Source of the DNA: Postechiella marina
GTDB lineage: Bacteria > Bacteroidota > Bacteroidia > Flavobacteriales > Flavobacteriaceae
Assembly: GCF_039538365.1 (NCBI RefSeq)
Contig: NZ_BAABCA010000002.1
Location: 1-64,000, forward strand
Direction of reading: 5' to 3'
DNA: 64,000 nt
Shown: one piece after another, positions 51,562 to 59,640 of the stretch
Layout of the letters: each line of letters opens with the position of its first letter
How positions within the stretch are numbered: the stretch's first letter is position 1
The notes under the pieces: generated by a model
Database searches by the model: none
What the model was told of the DNA's origin: nothing
What the model saw: the letters and a program-made list of their open reading frames with translations, nothing else
Position numbers and translations under genes: made by a program

Positions 51562-53166
51562 TTATTTTTTTACCTCAAATATAATAGGCAACGAGTATAG
51601 CACATTTACATTTTTCCCTTTGTGCTTTCCTGGAATCATTTTTGGTAATGCTCCAATAACTCTAATAGCTTCTGTTTTTAAAGCAGGGTGTGGCGCTCTT
51701 GCTCTTATTTCTGTAATATTTCCATCTACACTTATTTTAAAAATAACATTAACACGTTGCGGTCCTGCTAAATTTATACTATCAGCAATTTTAGTGTTAA
51801 ACGCTATACTTACATGTTGTGTAATATTATTAGAAAAGCATTTTTTAGATTCTAGGTTTGATAAATCTTCGCAACCAGGAAAAACAGGCACCTTTTCTAT
51901 TACAGAAAAAGGCATGTCTATATCTTTTATTATATCATCAAAAAATGGATCTTCAAAACCTTTTTCGCTTGTAAAAACTAGTACTCTTTTTAAGGCTAAT
52001 TCTTCTTCTTCATTTAAAGTTCCTTGGCTTTTAATATCGTTAAAAATTGAAGAAATTTTATTTGATAATTCAGAATTAGAAGCTATAGCAACATAGTTAT
52101 CCATTTCTTTAATTAAATTAGAGTTTAACTTATTGCCTTTAATTATTTGCAACAATAGGTTTAGCCCTTTTTCTTCTCTATTAGAAACTTTACCTTTTTT
52201 TTCTATTAACGCCTTTATTTCTTTAACCTTAGATATTATAGAACTGCCTTGCTTAAAAACTAAGCCTGTTTTAAAAACTTTGTTTACAGCATAACCTTTT
52301 TCTACACTAGAGGTATACAGTAATATTGCTAAAACTACCGGGATTATTAAAGCATACTTAAATAAATGAATTTGTTTTGATTTTGTTTTTGTCAACATAA
52401 TGATTCGTTTTTTGATTAATGATTGTTTAAAAAATGGATTGATGAATGAAATATTTTTAGTCTCGAATATTTGAGATAATAAATCTTGATAATAAGTATG
52501 CTTATCATGATCTTTAACCGCTTGATCATCTGCAATAAACTCGTGTAACGTTGTTAATTTATTTTGATAGATATACACTAAAGGGTTAAACCAAAATACA
52601 ATACGCAGTGCTTCAAAAAACATTAAATCTACAGTATGTTTTTGCTTAACATGTATTAGTTCATGTCTTAATATAGACTCTTTTTTATCTGCACTTATTA
52701 AATCGCCTAAAAAAATGTAATTAAAAAAAGAAAAGGCCACGTTTGTATTTTGTAACATAACAAAGGTTAATTTGCCTTTATAAGATTTAGGGCTTATTAA
52801 AATGAGTTTTATAATTTTTATAATTTTAAATAAAAAGATAAACAATGTAGCAGCTACACCTGTATAAAAAATAATACTCCAAAAAGATGTGTCCACCTTT
52901 AATTCTTGGTTATTAAGTATTTCTGAATTATTAATAGTAGTATCTAATTTGCCTAAAATAATTTCGGGCAGTTCTATTATATAATTTTGAGGTACAACTT
53001 TTTTAAAAGATTCTATTTTAACAAAAGGTAAAACAATGGACAAAATTGTTGTTAGTAAAAGGTAAACACGGTTCCAATTAAAAAAGGTTTCTTTGTTTAA
53101 AAACAAATCGTAAATAAGTAAGAACAAAAGCTGAAAAGCTATGGTTTGAATGATATAATGCATCAT
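51562..53166 (-). CDS. BlaR1/MecR1-like M56 membrane metalloprotease with TonB-type C-terminus
   Basis: 534 residues. Helices near 5-22, 35-48 and 96-125, then the zinc motif HELIH at 168-172 in a cytoplasmic or membrane-facing loop, then VFWFNPLVYIYQNKL. A further helix lies near 262-285. The C-terminal 110 residues form a TonB_C-like domain (VNVIFKISVDGNITEIRARA) instead of a penicillin-binding sensor. It presumably cleaves the BlaI-type repressor in response to an envelope signal. The ATGA overlap with the repressor gene shows coupling. Confidence 0.88.
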   Translation of the reverse strand: MMHYIIQTIAFQLLFLLIYDLFLNKETFFNWNRVYLLLTTILSIVLPFVKIESFKKVVPQNYIIELPEIILGKLDTTINNSEILNNQELKVDTSFWSIIFYTGVAATLFIFLFKIIKIIKLILISPKSYKGKLTFVMLQNTNVAFSFFNYIFLGDLISADKKESILRHELIHVKQKHTVDLMFFEALRIVFWFNPLVYIYQNKLTTLHEFIADDQAVKDHDKHTYYQDLLSQIFETKNISFINPFFKQSLIKKRIIMLTKTKSKQIHLFKYALIIPVVLAILLYTSSVEKGYAVNKVFKTGLVFKQGSSIISKVKEIKALIEKKGKVSNREEKGLNLLLQIIKGNKLNSNLIKEMDNYVAIASNSELSNKISSIFNDIKSQGTLNEEEELALKRVLVFTSEKGFEDPFFDDIIKDIDMPFSVIEKVPVFPGCEDLSNLESKKCFSNNITQHVSIAFNTKIADSINLAGPQRVNVIFKISVDGNITEIRARAPHPALKTEAIRVIGALPKMIPGKHKGKNVNVLYSLPIIFEVKK

Positions 53167-53528
53167 AACTTTTCGTTTTTATTTATATCCTTTAATATAG
53201 ATTCCATATCGTTTAAACTAATATCATTTTTCTTCATAAAAAAAGATACCATGCTCTTAAAAGATCCTTGAAAATAATTATCTACTAATTTATTTATAGA
53301 TTGATTACTATAATCTTGCAGAGCTATTAAAGGAAAATAAACATGCCCCTTGCCCTGCTTTTCGTAATCTACAAACCCTTTACTTTCTAAAATTCTAACA
53401 ATGGTAGACACAGTGTTATAAGCAGGCTTTGGCTCTGCAAAATGCTCTATTATAGATTTTACGTTTGCCTTTTTAAGGCGCCAAAGTATTTGCATAATAT
53501 CTTCTTCTGCTTTAGTAAGTTGTTTCAT
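53163..53528 (-). CDS. BlaI/MecI/CopY-family repressor
   Basis: 121 residues. The winged helix reads MKQLTKAEEDIMQILWRLKK, then VKSIIEHF and KPAYNTVSTIVRILESKGFV, ending with a dimerisation helix and KSMVSFFMKKNDISLNDMES. It binds dyads as a dimer and is removed by the M56 protease encoded downstream. The divergent operator region at 53549 carries several matching dyads, so it likely represses both itself and the DUF456 gene. Confidence 0.9.
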   Translation of the reverse strand: MKQLTKAEEDIMQILWRLKKANVKSIIEHFAEPKPAYNTVSTIVRILESKGFVDYEKQGKGHVYFPLIALQDYSNQSINKLVDNYFQGSFKSMVSFFMKKNDISLNDMESILKDINKNEKL

Positions 53529-53548
53529 TATCAGCCATTTATTTATTG

Positions 53549-53609
53549 AACTAAACTTTTAGTTAAACAAATATAACTAAAAAGTTAGTTTAAACTAATT
53601 TTTTAGTTT
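53549..53609. promoter_or_regulatory. Multi-dyad operator (ACTAA/TTAGT array) for the BlaI-like repressor
   Basis: Three to four overlapping dyads of ACTAA and TTAGT: AACTAAACTTTTAGTT (53549-53564), ACTAAAAAGTTAGT, the perfect 14-bp palindrome TTAGTTTAAACTAA (53585-53598), and AAACTAATTTTTTAGTTT (to about 53609). They fill the space between the divergent BlaI-like and DUF456 genes. Confidence 0.65.
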
Positions 53610-53666
53610 AAAATGTAACAATTAATACTTTTAATCGTCGAACTAATAAAAGAATTAAACACAATT

Positions 53667-54170
53667 ATGGACATTATTTTACTAATTATAGCATCGTTAC
53701 TTATTATTTTAGGTATTATAGGTAGCTTTTTACCCGTTTTACCTGGACCAATTACAAGTTGGTTTGGTTTACTAACAATTTATCTTACTAACACTATACC
53801 TATAAATAAACCGTTTTTAATTACAACATTTATTATAGCATTCTTGGTCTGGATTCTCGATTATATTATTCCTGCTGTTGGCACTAAACGCTTTGGTGGC
53901 ACAAAAGCAGGCATGATAGGAACATCTATTGGCTTGGTTGTTGGCTTAATTGCCCCAATTCCTGCTGGTATTATTGTAGGTCCTTTTATAGGGGCTTTTA
54001 TTGGAGAACTTTTAAACAAAGCAGATTCTCAAACCGCCTTAAAAGCAGCATTTGGAAGTTTTATAGGCTTTTTAACTTCAACATTTGTAAAGTTTATTGT
54101 AGCAGTAATTTACTTAGGCCTATTTTTAAATATAGTTTGGAGTTATAAAATGCAACTTTTTAATTTATAA
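53667..54170 (+). CDS. DUF456 family membrane protein
   Basis: 167 residues, strongly hydrophobic. GIIGSFLPVLPGPITSWFGL near residue 18 and GTKRFGGTKAGMIGTSIGLV near residue 73, followed by Gly-rich helices (IIVGPFIGAFIGELLNKADS), are the DUF456 signatures. It is an inner membrane protein with unknown function. It is divergent from the BlaI-like gene and shares the operator at 53549, so it may be a target of the repressor. Confidence 0.85.
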   Translation: MDIILLIIASLLIILGIIGSFLPVLPGPITSWFGLLTIYLTNTIPINKPFLITTFIIAFLVWILDYIIPAVGTKRFGGTKAGMIGTSIGLVVGLIAPIPAGIIVGPFIGAFIGELLNKADSQTALKAAFGSFIGFLTSTFVKFIVAVIYLGLFLNIVWSYKMQLFNL

Positions 54171-54188
54171 AACGTTATAAATAGAAGA

Positions 54189-54218
54189 ACCCTGTGGGTC
54201 TCTCACCTCCACAGGGTT
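54189..54218. terminator. Hairpin AACCCTGTGG/CCACAGGGTT, terminator-like
   Basis: Perfect 10-bp stem with a 10-base loop, 18 bases after the DUF456 stop. The T-rich tail is weak (ATTGTAAATTG), so it may be a terminator or an mRNA end stabiliser. Confidence 0.55.
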
Positions 54219-54438
54219 ATTGTAAATTGCTATTATCAACAAAATAAATTGAGGGATTAATTAATTTGAAGTGTTGATAGGACAAATATAGTAATTATAC
54301 CGCTTTTCAAGCTGCGGAAAAACCGTAATTAGCATGTGGTTAAAATATAGAACCTAGTAACAACAAGGGATTTGAGAGATTTTAAAAATAAATTAATTAT
54401 CATTTTTTACTTTTATTTAATCGACCAACTACAATTTA

Positions 54439-55113
54439 TTAAACAAAACCTTTTTTACGAGCCTCTTTAAGCAAAGATTCGTCTTGCCCGTCCTCGATAG
54501 CGAATAAAACTTTTAATTGTTTTTTTCTTTTTTCTACCGCACTTAACGAAATGTCTAAATGAGATGCTAAATTTTTGGTTCTAATGCCTTGAGATAAAAG
54601 GTGAAGTATTTTTCTGTTTTTTTCGTCTATAAAAATATCACTAGTTATAGCTTTTCTTATATGGCTATTAACAGTACCACTATAAAAAGGCGGATTGTTT
54701 AATACCGCTTGAAATGCACTAGCCAATTCGCTTGAAGTTAAATCACTTTTTATTAAAAAACCTTCAGGATCTATGTTTCTAATAATATTATGAATTCGAT
54801 ATGACTCGTTAAACATAGTTAAAATAATAATTTTGGCATTAGGAAGCACTTTTCTAGCATATACAGCTAGATCTTCTCCAGAAGTCATGGTTCCGTCTGA
54901 TGATGGAGGTAAACTAATATCTACAAATAATATATCGAAAGGCAAATCGTTTTTAACAGACCTATCCATAAAGCTTACTGCTTCATCACAGTTGTTAGCT
55001 ATTTTAATGTCTAACTCTTGGCTGTCTTTTTTGGTTAAAAGTAATGTGTTTTGATACCCTTCTATAATAATGGGGTGATCATCAATCATTAAAATTCTAA
55101 TTTTTTGGGTCAT
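54439..55113 (-). CDS. NarL/LuxR-family response regulator
   Basis: 224 residues. The receiver spans residues 4-130: MIDDHPII supplies the acidic pair, LFVDISLP the phospho-Asp, and FLIKSDL the Lys. The LuxR-type helix-turn-helix is KILHLLSQGIRTKNLASHLD ISLSAVEKRK near residues 165-205. It is the output partner of the TPR kinase encoded 16 bases upstream on the same strand. Its target genes cannot be told from the window. Confidence 0.88.
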   Translation of the reverse strand: MTQKIRILMIDDHPIIIEGYQNTLLLTKKDSQELDIKIANNCDEAVSFMDRSVKNDLPFDILFVDISLPPSSDGTMTSGEDLAVYARKVLPNAKIIILTMFNESYRIHNIIRNIDPEGFLIKSDLTSSELASAFQAVLNNPPFYSGTVNSHIRKAITSDIFIDEKNRKILHLLSQGIRTKNLASHLDISLSAVEKRKKQLKVLFAIEDGQDESLLKEARKKGFV

Positions 55114-55129
55114 TTAGGGTTTGTTTAGT

Positions 55130-56965
55130 TTATGTTATTGGTATTTCTATAACTACTGTTGTACCAAGATTCTTTTCAGAATTAAAATAAATAATACCAT
55201 TTATTTCGGCAATTCTAGAGTTCATATTTTTTAATCCTATGCCAAATTTTGCCTTGTTAATATCGAAACCAGCACCATTATCTTTAATTTTTAAACAGAT
55301 AATAGACTTTTTTAATTTAAAAGTAAACACAACTTCTGTTGCTTTAGCATGTTTGTATATATTGTGTAATGCTTCCTGAATTATTCTATAAATGTGTATT
55401 TTATTTTTATTTGAGATACCATCCCAATTAATGGCACCATCATTATTCATTTTATATTTTAATTGATAGGCTAGCGTTTGTGTATCTATTAAACTTTTAA
55501 TTATATCTATAAAACCAGAGCCAGAAACAAAATCGGTATTAAGTTCGTGAGACACTTTTCTTATATCTTCCTCTATAGTTTTTAACTGTGCTATGTACTT
55601 GCTTCTTGTATTAATGGCATCTGTAGTAGTAGCCATATTTAAACTATCTAGGCTTAACCTGGCTCCAAATAAACGTCCTAATACACCGTCGTGTAACTCT
55701 TCAGAAATTCGTTTTTTCTCTAAAACACGAGCCTCTTCAATATTATCTTGTTGCGAAAGCATCAGGTTGTAAATCTCTTCGTTTGTTTCTTGTTGTTGTT
55801 GTACAAACTTAAGTTCTTTGTTTTTTGATCTTTGATTAATAACCAAATACAACAATACTGAAGCCAATATTAAAGCACAAGAAATAATTAGTAACCATAA
55901 ACGCTCTCTAGCAATTTGTATATTCTCTTTTTCAATTTCTTTGGTTTCGAACTTAATGCGCTCAAATTTATTTCTAATTGTTCTTTCTGTTTTTAGCAAA
56001 CTGTCATTAAGCTTTACATAAGCCCTTAAATGCTTTAACGCTTTATCTTTGCTTTCTATTTTAGACAGTAATAAAAGCGCAGATAGCAAATCTTCGTTAT
56101 TAAACTTCTCTGATATAGATTTTGCCTTGTAGGCATAAAACTTTGCTAACTCATTATCTCCATTTAAACTATAATATTCTGCTATTTGCTGGTTAATAAT
56201 AATTGAATTATAGCCATTAAAACTTACACTATCGGCTATTTTTAAAGCTTCAAAATATAAATTAGGGAGCTTATCGTAGTTTCCAGAGTTAAAAAGAGCT
56301 TTACCATAATTACCAAGAACTAAAGCATAAAAACTAGGACGCTCTTTTCTTAAATTTTTATCGCTTAAAATAACATTATAATACTTAATGGCTTTATCAT
56401 TTTCGTTTTTTAGTATATAAACTCTAGCTAAATTATTTATAGAGTTATCTATGCTGTTCTTAAAATCGCCTTTTAAACCACGTTTTAAATCTATAGCTTT
56501 TGTATAATAATTTACAGACTCTTCCAGTTGGTTTAATTGATTAAAAACAATACCTAAATTATTATATATATACGCCTTATACTTTCTTACCTCATTAACC
56601 TGCTTTAAGCTTTCTAAAATGGTAATAGCTTGAAATGAAGTTACCTCACTTCCTGTGTGATCTTTTTCATAAGTTTGTATTACAGCAATACCGTAAAGTG
56701 TTTTAGCATATTCTAATTGTTGCTTAGAATGTCTATAAAACCTTTCTGCTTTATGATAATAAAAATAAGAACTGTCGCTTAAATTAGAATACCTATATAA
56801 CTCGCCTAACTGATAATGTACTTTTGCAAGACCTAAAGAATCATTAATTTTAGATTTAACAACATATTTATGTAAGGAGTCTATTTTTTTAAAATTACTA
56901 TTTTGAGCTTGAATAAAATTCAAACAAAAAGAAAAGATAAATATAGAAACAAGAGATTTCAACAA
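55130..56965 (-). CDS. TPR-domain sensor histidine kinase (NarL type)
   Basis: 611 residues. Signal peptide ending IQAQ (about residue 21), TPR repeats from about 45 to 325 (YHKAERFYR, NNLGIVFNQLNQLEESVNYY, YNVILSDKNL), a membrane helix at about 357-376 (LLIISCALILASVLLYLVI), a coiled linker, HisKA_3 with H425 in ISEELHDGVLGRL, and the ATPase with IYRIIQEALHNIYKHAKATE and DNGAGFD. The periplasmic TPRs likely bind a peptide or protein signal. First of a two-gene operon with the NarL-type regulator. Confidence 0.9.
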   Translation of the reverse strand: MLKSLVSIFIFSFCLNFIQAQNSNFKKIDSLHKYVVKSKINDSLGLAKVHYQLGELYRYSNLSDSSYFYYHKAERFYRHSKQQLEYAKTLYGIAVIQTYEKDHTGSEVTSFQAITILESLKQVNEVRKYKAYIYNNLGIVFNQLNQLEESVNYYTKAIDLKRGLKGDFKNSIDNSINNLARVYILKNENDKAIKYYNVILSDKNLRKERPSFYALVLGNYGKALFNSGNYDKLPNLYFEALKIADSVSFNGYNSIIINQQIAEYYSLNGDNELAKFYAYKAKSISEKFNNEDLLSALLLLSKIESKDKALKHLRAYVKLNDSLLKTERTIRNKFERIKFETKEIEKENIQIARERLWLLIISCALILASVLLYLVINQRSKNKELKFVQQQQETNEEIYNLMLSQQDNIEEARVLEKKRISEELHDGVLGRLFGARLSLDSLNMATTTDAINTRSKYIAQLKTIEEDIRKVSHELNTDFVSGSGFIDIIKSLIDTQTLAYQLKYKMNNDGAINWDGISNKNKIHIYRIIQEALHNIYKHAKATEVVFTFKLKKSIICLKIKDNGAGFDINKAKFGIGLKNMNSRIAEINGIIYFNSEKNLGTTVVIEIPIT

Positions 56966-57012
56966 AATAACAATTAACGAATTCCCTCAAATGTATCTAT
57001 AATTTTTATAAA

Positions 57013-57048
57013 ATAAAAAAGCTCTTTATTATTTTAATAAAGAGCTTA
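57013..57048 (-). terminator. Intrinsic terminator (minus strand)
   Basis: AAGCTCTTTATT and AATAAAGAGCTT hairpin followed on the minus strand by TTTTTTATTTTA. It ends the small lipoprotein gene at 57074-57217 and separates it from the kinase operon. Confidence 0.82.
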
Positions 57049-57073
57049 ATAAGTTTGTAGCATATTAATTAAA

Positions 57074-57217
57074 CTAATCCTGAACGTCTCCGCCAGTATA
57101 GTATACAGGTACGTCTGTGTCAATTAAAACATCGTCTTCATTTAAATCTTGTTTAGTACAAGAAGTTAAACATGCAATAAAAAGTGTTACTAATAATGTA
57201 ATTTTTAGGGTTTTCAT
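57074..57217 (-). CDS. Small secreted lipoprotein
   Basis: 47 residues. The signal peptide ends CLTSC (C20), and the mature 27 residues TKQDLNEDDVLIDTDVPVYY TGGDVQD are acidic with a central aromatic pair. No family is recognised. It has its own ATG and terminator and lies just upstream of the TPR kinase operon in the same direction; the juxtaposition with a periplasmic TPR sensor is suggestive but unproven. Confidence 0.6.
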   Translation of the reverse strand: MKTLKITLLVTLFIACLTSCTKQDLNEDDVLIDTDVPVYYTGGDVQD

Positions 57218-57566
57218 AATACTCGATTTAAGGTTAAATTATTTATTCTCTATTAATATTAAAATTTTTAAAACGCTCTCGCTAAGGCTAAAAAAAGCCT
57301 AAACAGAGGGAGAATGGATAATTAATTCAAAATCAACACACACGAGTGTATAATTGATTACATACTTATTTTTTGAGAGTCTATGGCTAAAACGCCAAAA
57401 TGGAAAATTAAAAACTTAATAAACTTTTGAGGGACTTAAGGGATATCTATTAAGCGCTGCTAAATTAGGATAAACAGCTCTTTTAAAATAATGTTTTCGA
57501 TAAAAGGTACAAATAATCGATGAAATGCAAAAGTTATTAAGAGTGCATTGTTAATAAGTTATGTTA
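57218..57566. other. 349-base intergenic region, no gene seen
   Basis: Between the small lipoprotein (divergent side) and the end of the LacI gene. It contains a short hairpin AGGCTAAAAAAAGCCT (57285-57300), without a T-run that would mark a strong terminator in either direction, and otherwise only AT-rich sequence. No ORF or clear promoter is supported. Confidence 0.4.
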
Positions 57567-58583
57567 TTATAAAGCTTTTAGTGTAGATTTGGTTTTTACA
57601 ACTGTTGTTTTAATAATTTTAGTTGTAAACTGTAACTCTTCTGTAGCAGGTGTTTGCAATCGTTTAATTAGTAATTGTGCAGCTTTAGCACCAATTTTTT
57701 TAGCATGTTGACGAATTGCGGTTAATGGAGGTACAGAGTGAATTGAAACAGATTTACTAGAAAATCCGATAACAGATATATGTTTAGGCACTTTGCGTTT
57801 AAAGTGCACAGCCATATTAATAGCTATAACTCCCGAGGTACTATCTGCAGCAATAACACCATCTATATCTTGGTTGTCTTTAAAAAAGGATTTTATTTTT
57901 TGATGAGAATCTTCACCTTTTCTTATTTTGAGACTTAATAATTCTTGACCAAGAGATTCTAAAATAGCTTGTCTATAACCTCGCTCTCTTAGCTTACCTA
58001 CGCTTAACTCATCTATATTAGATATAAAAGCTATTTTATTGCGCCCTTCGTCAAGTAAGCTTTTAGTAGCCCTATAGGTAGAATCGTAATCGTCTACAAT
58101 AACCTTATCGCATAACACATCGTGTGCTACCCTATCAAACATTACAATAGGATGTCCTTGACTCATTGTTTTTTTAAAATGTTCTACCTCATTTTTAATC
58201 TGAGTTTCTTCAGACACGCATAAAATAAAACCATCTACACTACCACTTGCAAGTAATTGTAAACTTTCTTTTTCTTTTACTAGAGACTCGTTAGAGATAC
58301 ATGTTATAATATTGTATCCATGCAAATTAGCTTCTCTTTCTATACCAAATAGAGCTTTGGCTAAAAAATGATTTAAAATATCCGGTATAATTACACCTAT
58401 AGTATTGGTTTTATTTTGCTTTAAACTTAACGCAACTTTGTTTGGTTTGTAGTTATAAAGTTCTGCAAGTTCTTTAACGCGCTTTACTGTTTCTTGCCCA
58501 ATTTCTTCACTATTATTAAGCGCCTTAGAAACTGTAGATATTGAAACATTTAATTCTTTTGCTAATTGCTTTAAAGTAACCAT
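57567..58583 (-). CDS. LacI-family transcriptional regulator
   Basis: 338 residues. The N-terminal helix-turn-helix VTLKQLAKELNVSISTVSKA LNNSEEIGQE and hinge helix region PNKVALSLKQ are standard. The periplasmic-binding-like effector domain follows (TIGVIIPDILNHFLAKALFG; DGVIAADSTSGVIAINMAVH). It lies downstream of the alginate catabolic genes, beyond a terminator, with its own promoter (TATTTTTG at 58621-58628). It probably controls sugar or uronate genes in response to an intermediate; ligand not predictable. Confidence 0.9.
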   Translation of the reverse strand: MVTLKQLAKELNVSISTVSKALNNSEEIGQETVKRVKELAELYNYKPNKVALSLKQNKTNTIGVIIPDILNHFLAKALFGIEREANLHGYNIITCISNESLVKEKESLQLLASGSVDGFILCVSEETQIKNEVEHFKKTMSQGHPIVMFDRVAHDVLCDKVIVDDYDSTYRATKSLLDEGRNKIAFISNIDELSVGKLRERGYRQAILESLGQELLSLKIRKGEDSHQKIKSFFKDNQDIDGVIAADSTSGVIAINMAVHFKRKVPKHISVIGFSSKSVSIHSVPPLTAIRQHAKKIGAKAAQLLIKRLQTPATEELQFTTKIIKTTVVKTKSTLKAL

Positions 58584-58620
58584 ACTCTTTTAACCTCTTT
58601 GTTTATAACTATGCAATTTA

Positions 58621-58628
58621 CAAAAATA
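58621..58628 (-). promoter_or_regulatory. -7 box TATTTTTG of the LacI gene
   Basis: Exact TAnnTTTG on the minus strand, 37 bases before the LacI ATG. A clear -33 element was not found. Confidence 0.5.
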
Positions 58629-58751
58629 GCCTTGTTATAATACATAGACAAAAAAATAAGTCAACTAAATAACGAAAGATTAGTGTTTATATAAAGTTTT
58701 ACTTTTTATTTTGATAACAAATACAAGCCAAAACATTAATAATACAAATTT

Positions 58752-58785
58752 AAAAAGCTCATTATAACCATATAATGAGCTTTTT
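58752..58785. terminator. Intrinsic terminator
   Basis: AAAAAGCTCATTAT and ATAATGAGCTTTTT with a short loop; symmetric. It ends the MFS-SDR unit before the LacI gene. Confidence 0.88.
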
Positions 58786-58830
58786 AATAACACTTAATCT
58801 ATTTTAAATAACGTCGTGGTTTATTTAAAA

Positions 58831-59595
58831 TTAAATACCTAATCCTTGTCCGCCACCAACTTGAATAGTCTCTGCAGTTAAGAATGATGCATCATCGCTA
58901 ACTAAAAAAGAAACTACAGAAGCAACGTTTTCTGGTTGACCTAGTCTACCTAACATAATATTGTTTTTCCATGAAGCAAAAACTTCTGGCTTAGTAGATT
59001 TAATTTGCTTGTGAAAATCTGTATCAATAGTTCCTGGAGACACAGCATTAACTCTAATACCATATTCTGCAAGGTCTTTTGCTAATGCTCTAGTAATGGC
59101 ATGTACACCAGCCTTAGATGTTCCGTAAACACCAGCTCCTGGTCCTCCTGCATTCCAACCCGCAATAGATGTATAGTTTATAATAGAGGCGTTTTCACCT
59201 TTTTTTAAGTAAGGTATAGCTGCTCTAGATGCGAAGAAAGTAGAATCTAAATTTAATGCCATTACAAATCTGTAAAATTCTGTAGTCATTTCTTCAAACC
59301 TAGATCGTCCACCTAAACCTCCTGCGTTGTTTACAAGAACATCAATTTTACCGTATTTTTCTCCAATTTTGTTAATGTTTGCTGTTACTTCTTCTTCTTT
59401 AGTAACATCAAATCCGTAGTACTCTGCTGTAATTCCTGCATCAGTAAGTTCTTTAATTCTTCCTGCACCAGCTTCATCGTCAATACCGTTTAATATAACA
59501 GTATATCCATCTTCTCCTAATCTTTTAGCTACTTGAAAACCTATACCTCCTGTGGCACCTGTAATTACCGCTACTCTTCCTTTTAAATTACTCAT
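58831..59595 (-). CDS. Short-chain dehydrogenase, KduD/DEH-reductase-like
   Basis: 254 residues, a classical SDR. Cofactor turn TGATGGIG at 12-19, NNAG at 89-92, catalytic S143, Y157 and K161 (YGTSK), and the PGTIDT loop. In alginate loci such SDRs reduce 4-deoxy-L-erythro-5-hexoseulose uronate (DEH), the unsaturated product of alginate lyases, to 2-keto-3-deoxygluconate; related KduD acts on pectin products. Next to the MFS transporter and near a PL7 lyase, so this role is likely but inferred. Cofactor preference (NADH or NADPH) is not decided. Confidence 0.82.
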   Translation of the reverse strand: MSNLKGRVAVITGATGGIGFQVAKRLGEDGYTVILNGIDDEAGAGRIKELTDAGITAEYYGFDVTKEEEVTANINKIGEKYGKIDVLVNNAGGLGGRSRFEEMTTEFYRFVMALNLDSTFFASRAAIPYLKKGENASIINYTSIAGWNAGGPGAGVYGTSKAGVHAITRALAKDLAEYGIRVNAVSPGTIDTDFHKQIKSTKPEVFASWKNNIMLGRLGQPENVASVVSFLVSDDASFLTAETIQVGGGQGLGI

Positions 59596-59640
59596 TTTAT
59601 CTTGTTTTTATTAATTTTTCGATTATTTATATTTACTTAT

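Noticed and set aside
54189..54218. Riboswitch or attenuator
   Set aside because: A simple 10-bp hairpin after a stop codon fits a terminator better; no leader peptide or aptamer features are visible.
57117..57302. Plus-strand frame opposite the small lipoprotein gene
   Set aside because: The minus-strand lipoprotein has a signal peptide, lipobox and terminator; the plus frame is its shadow.
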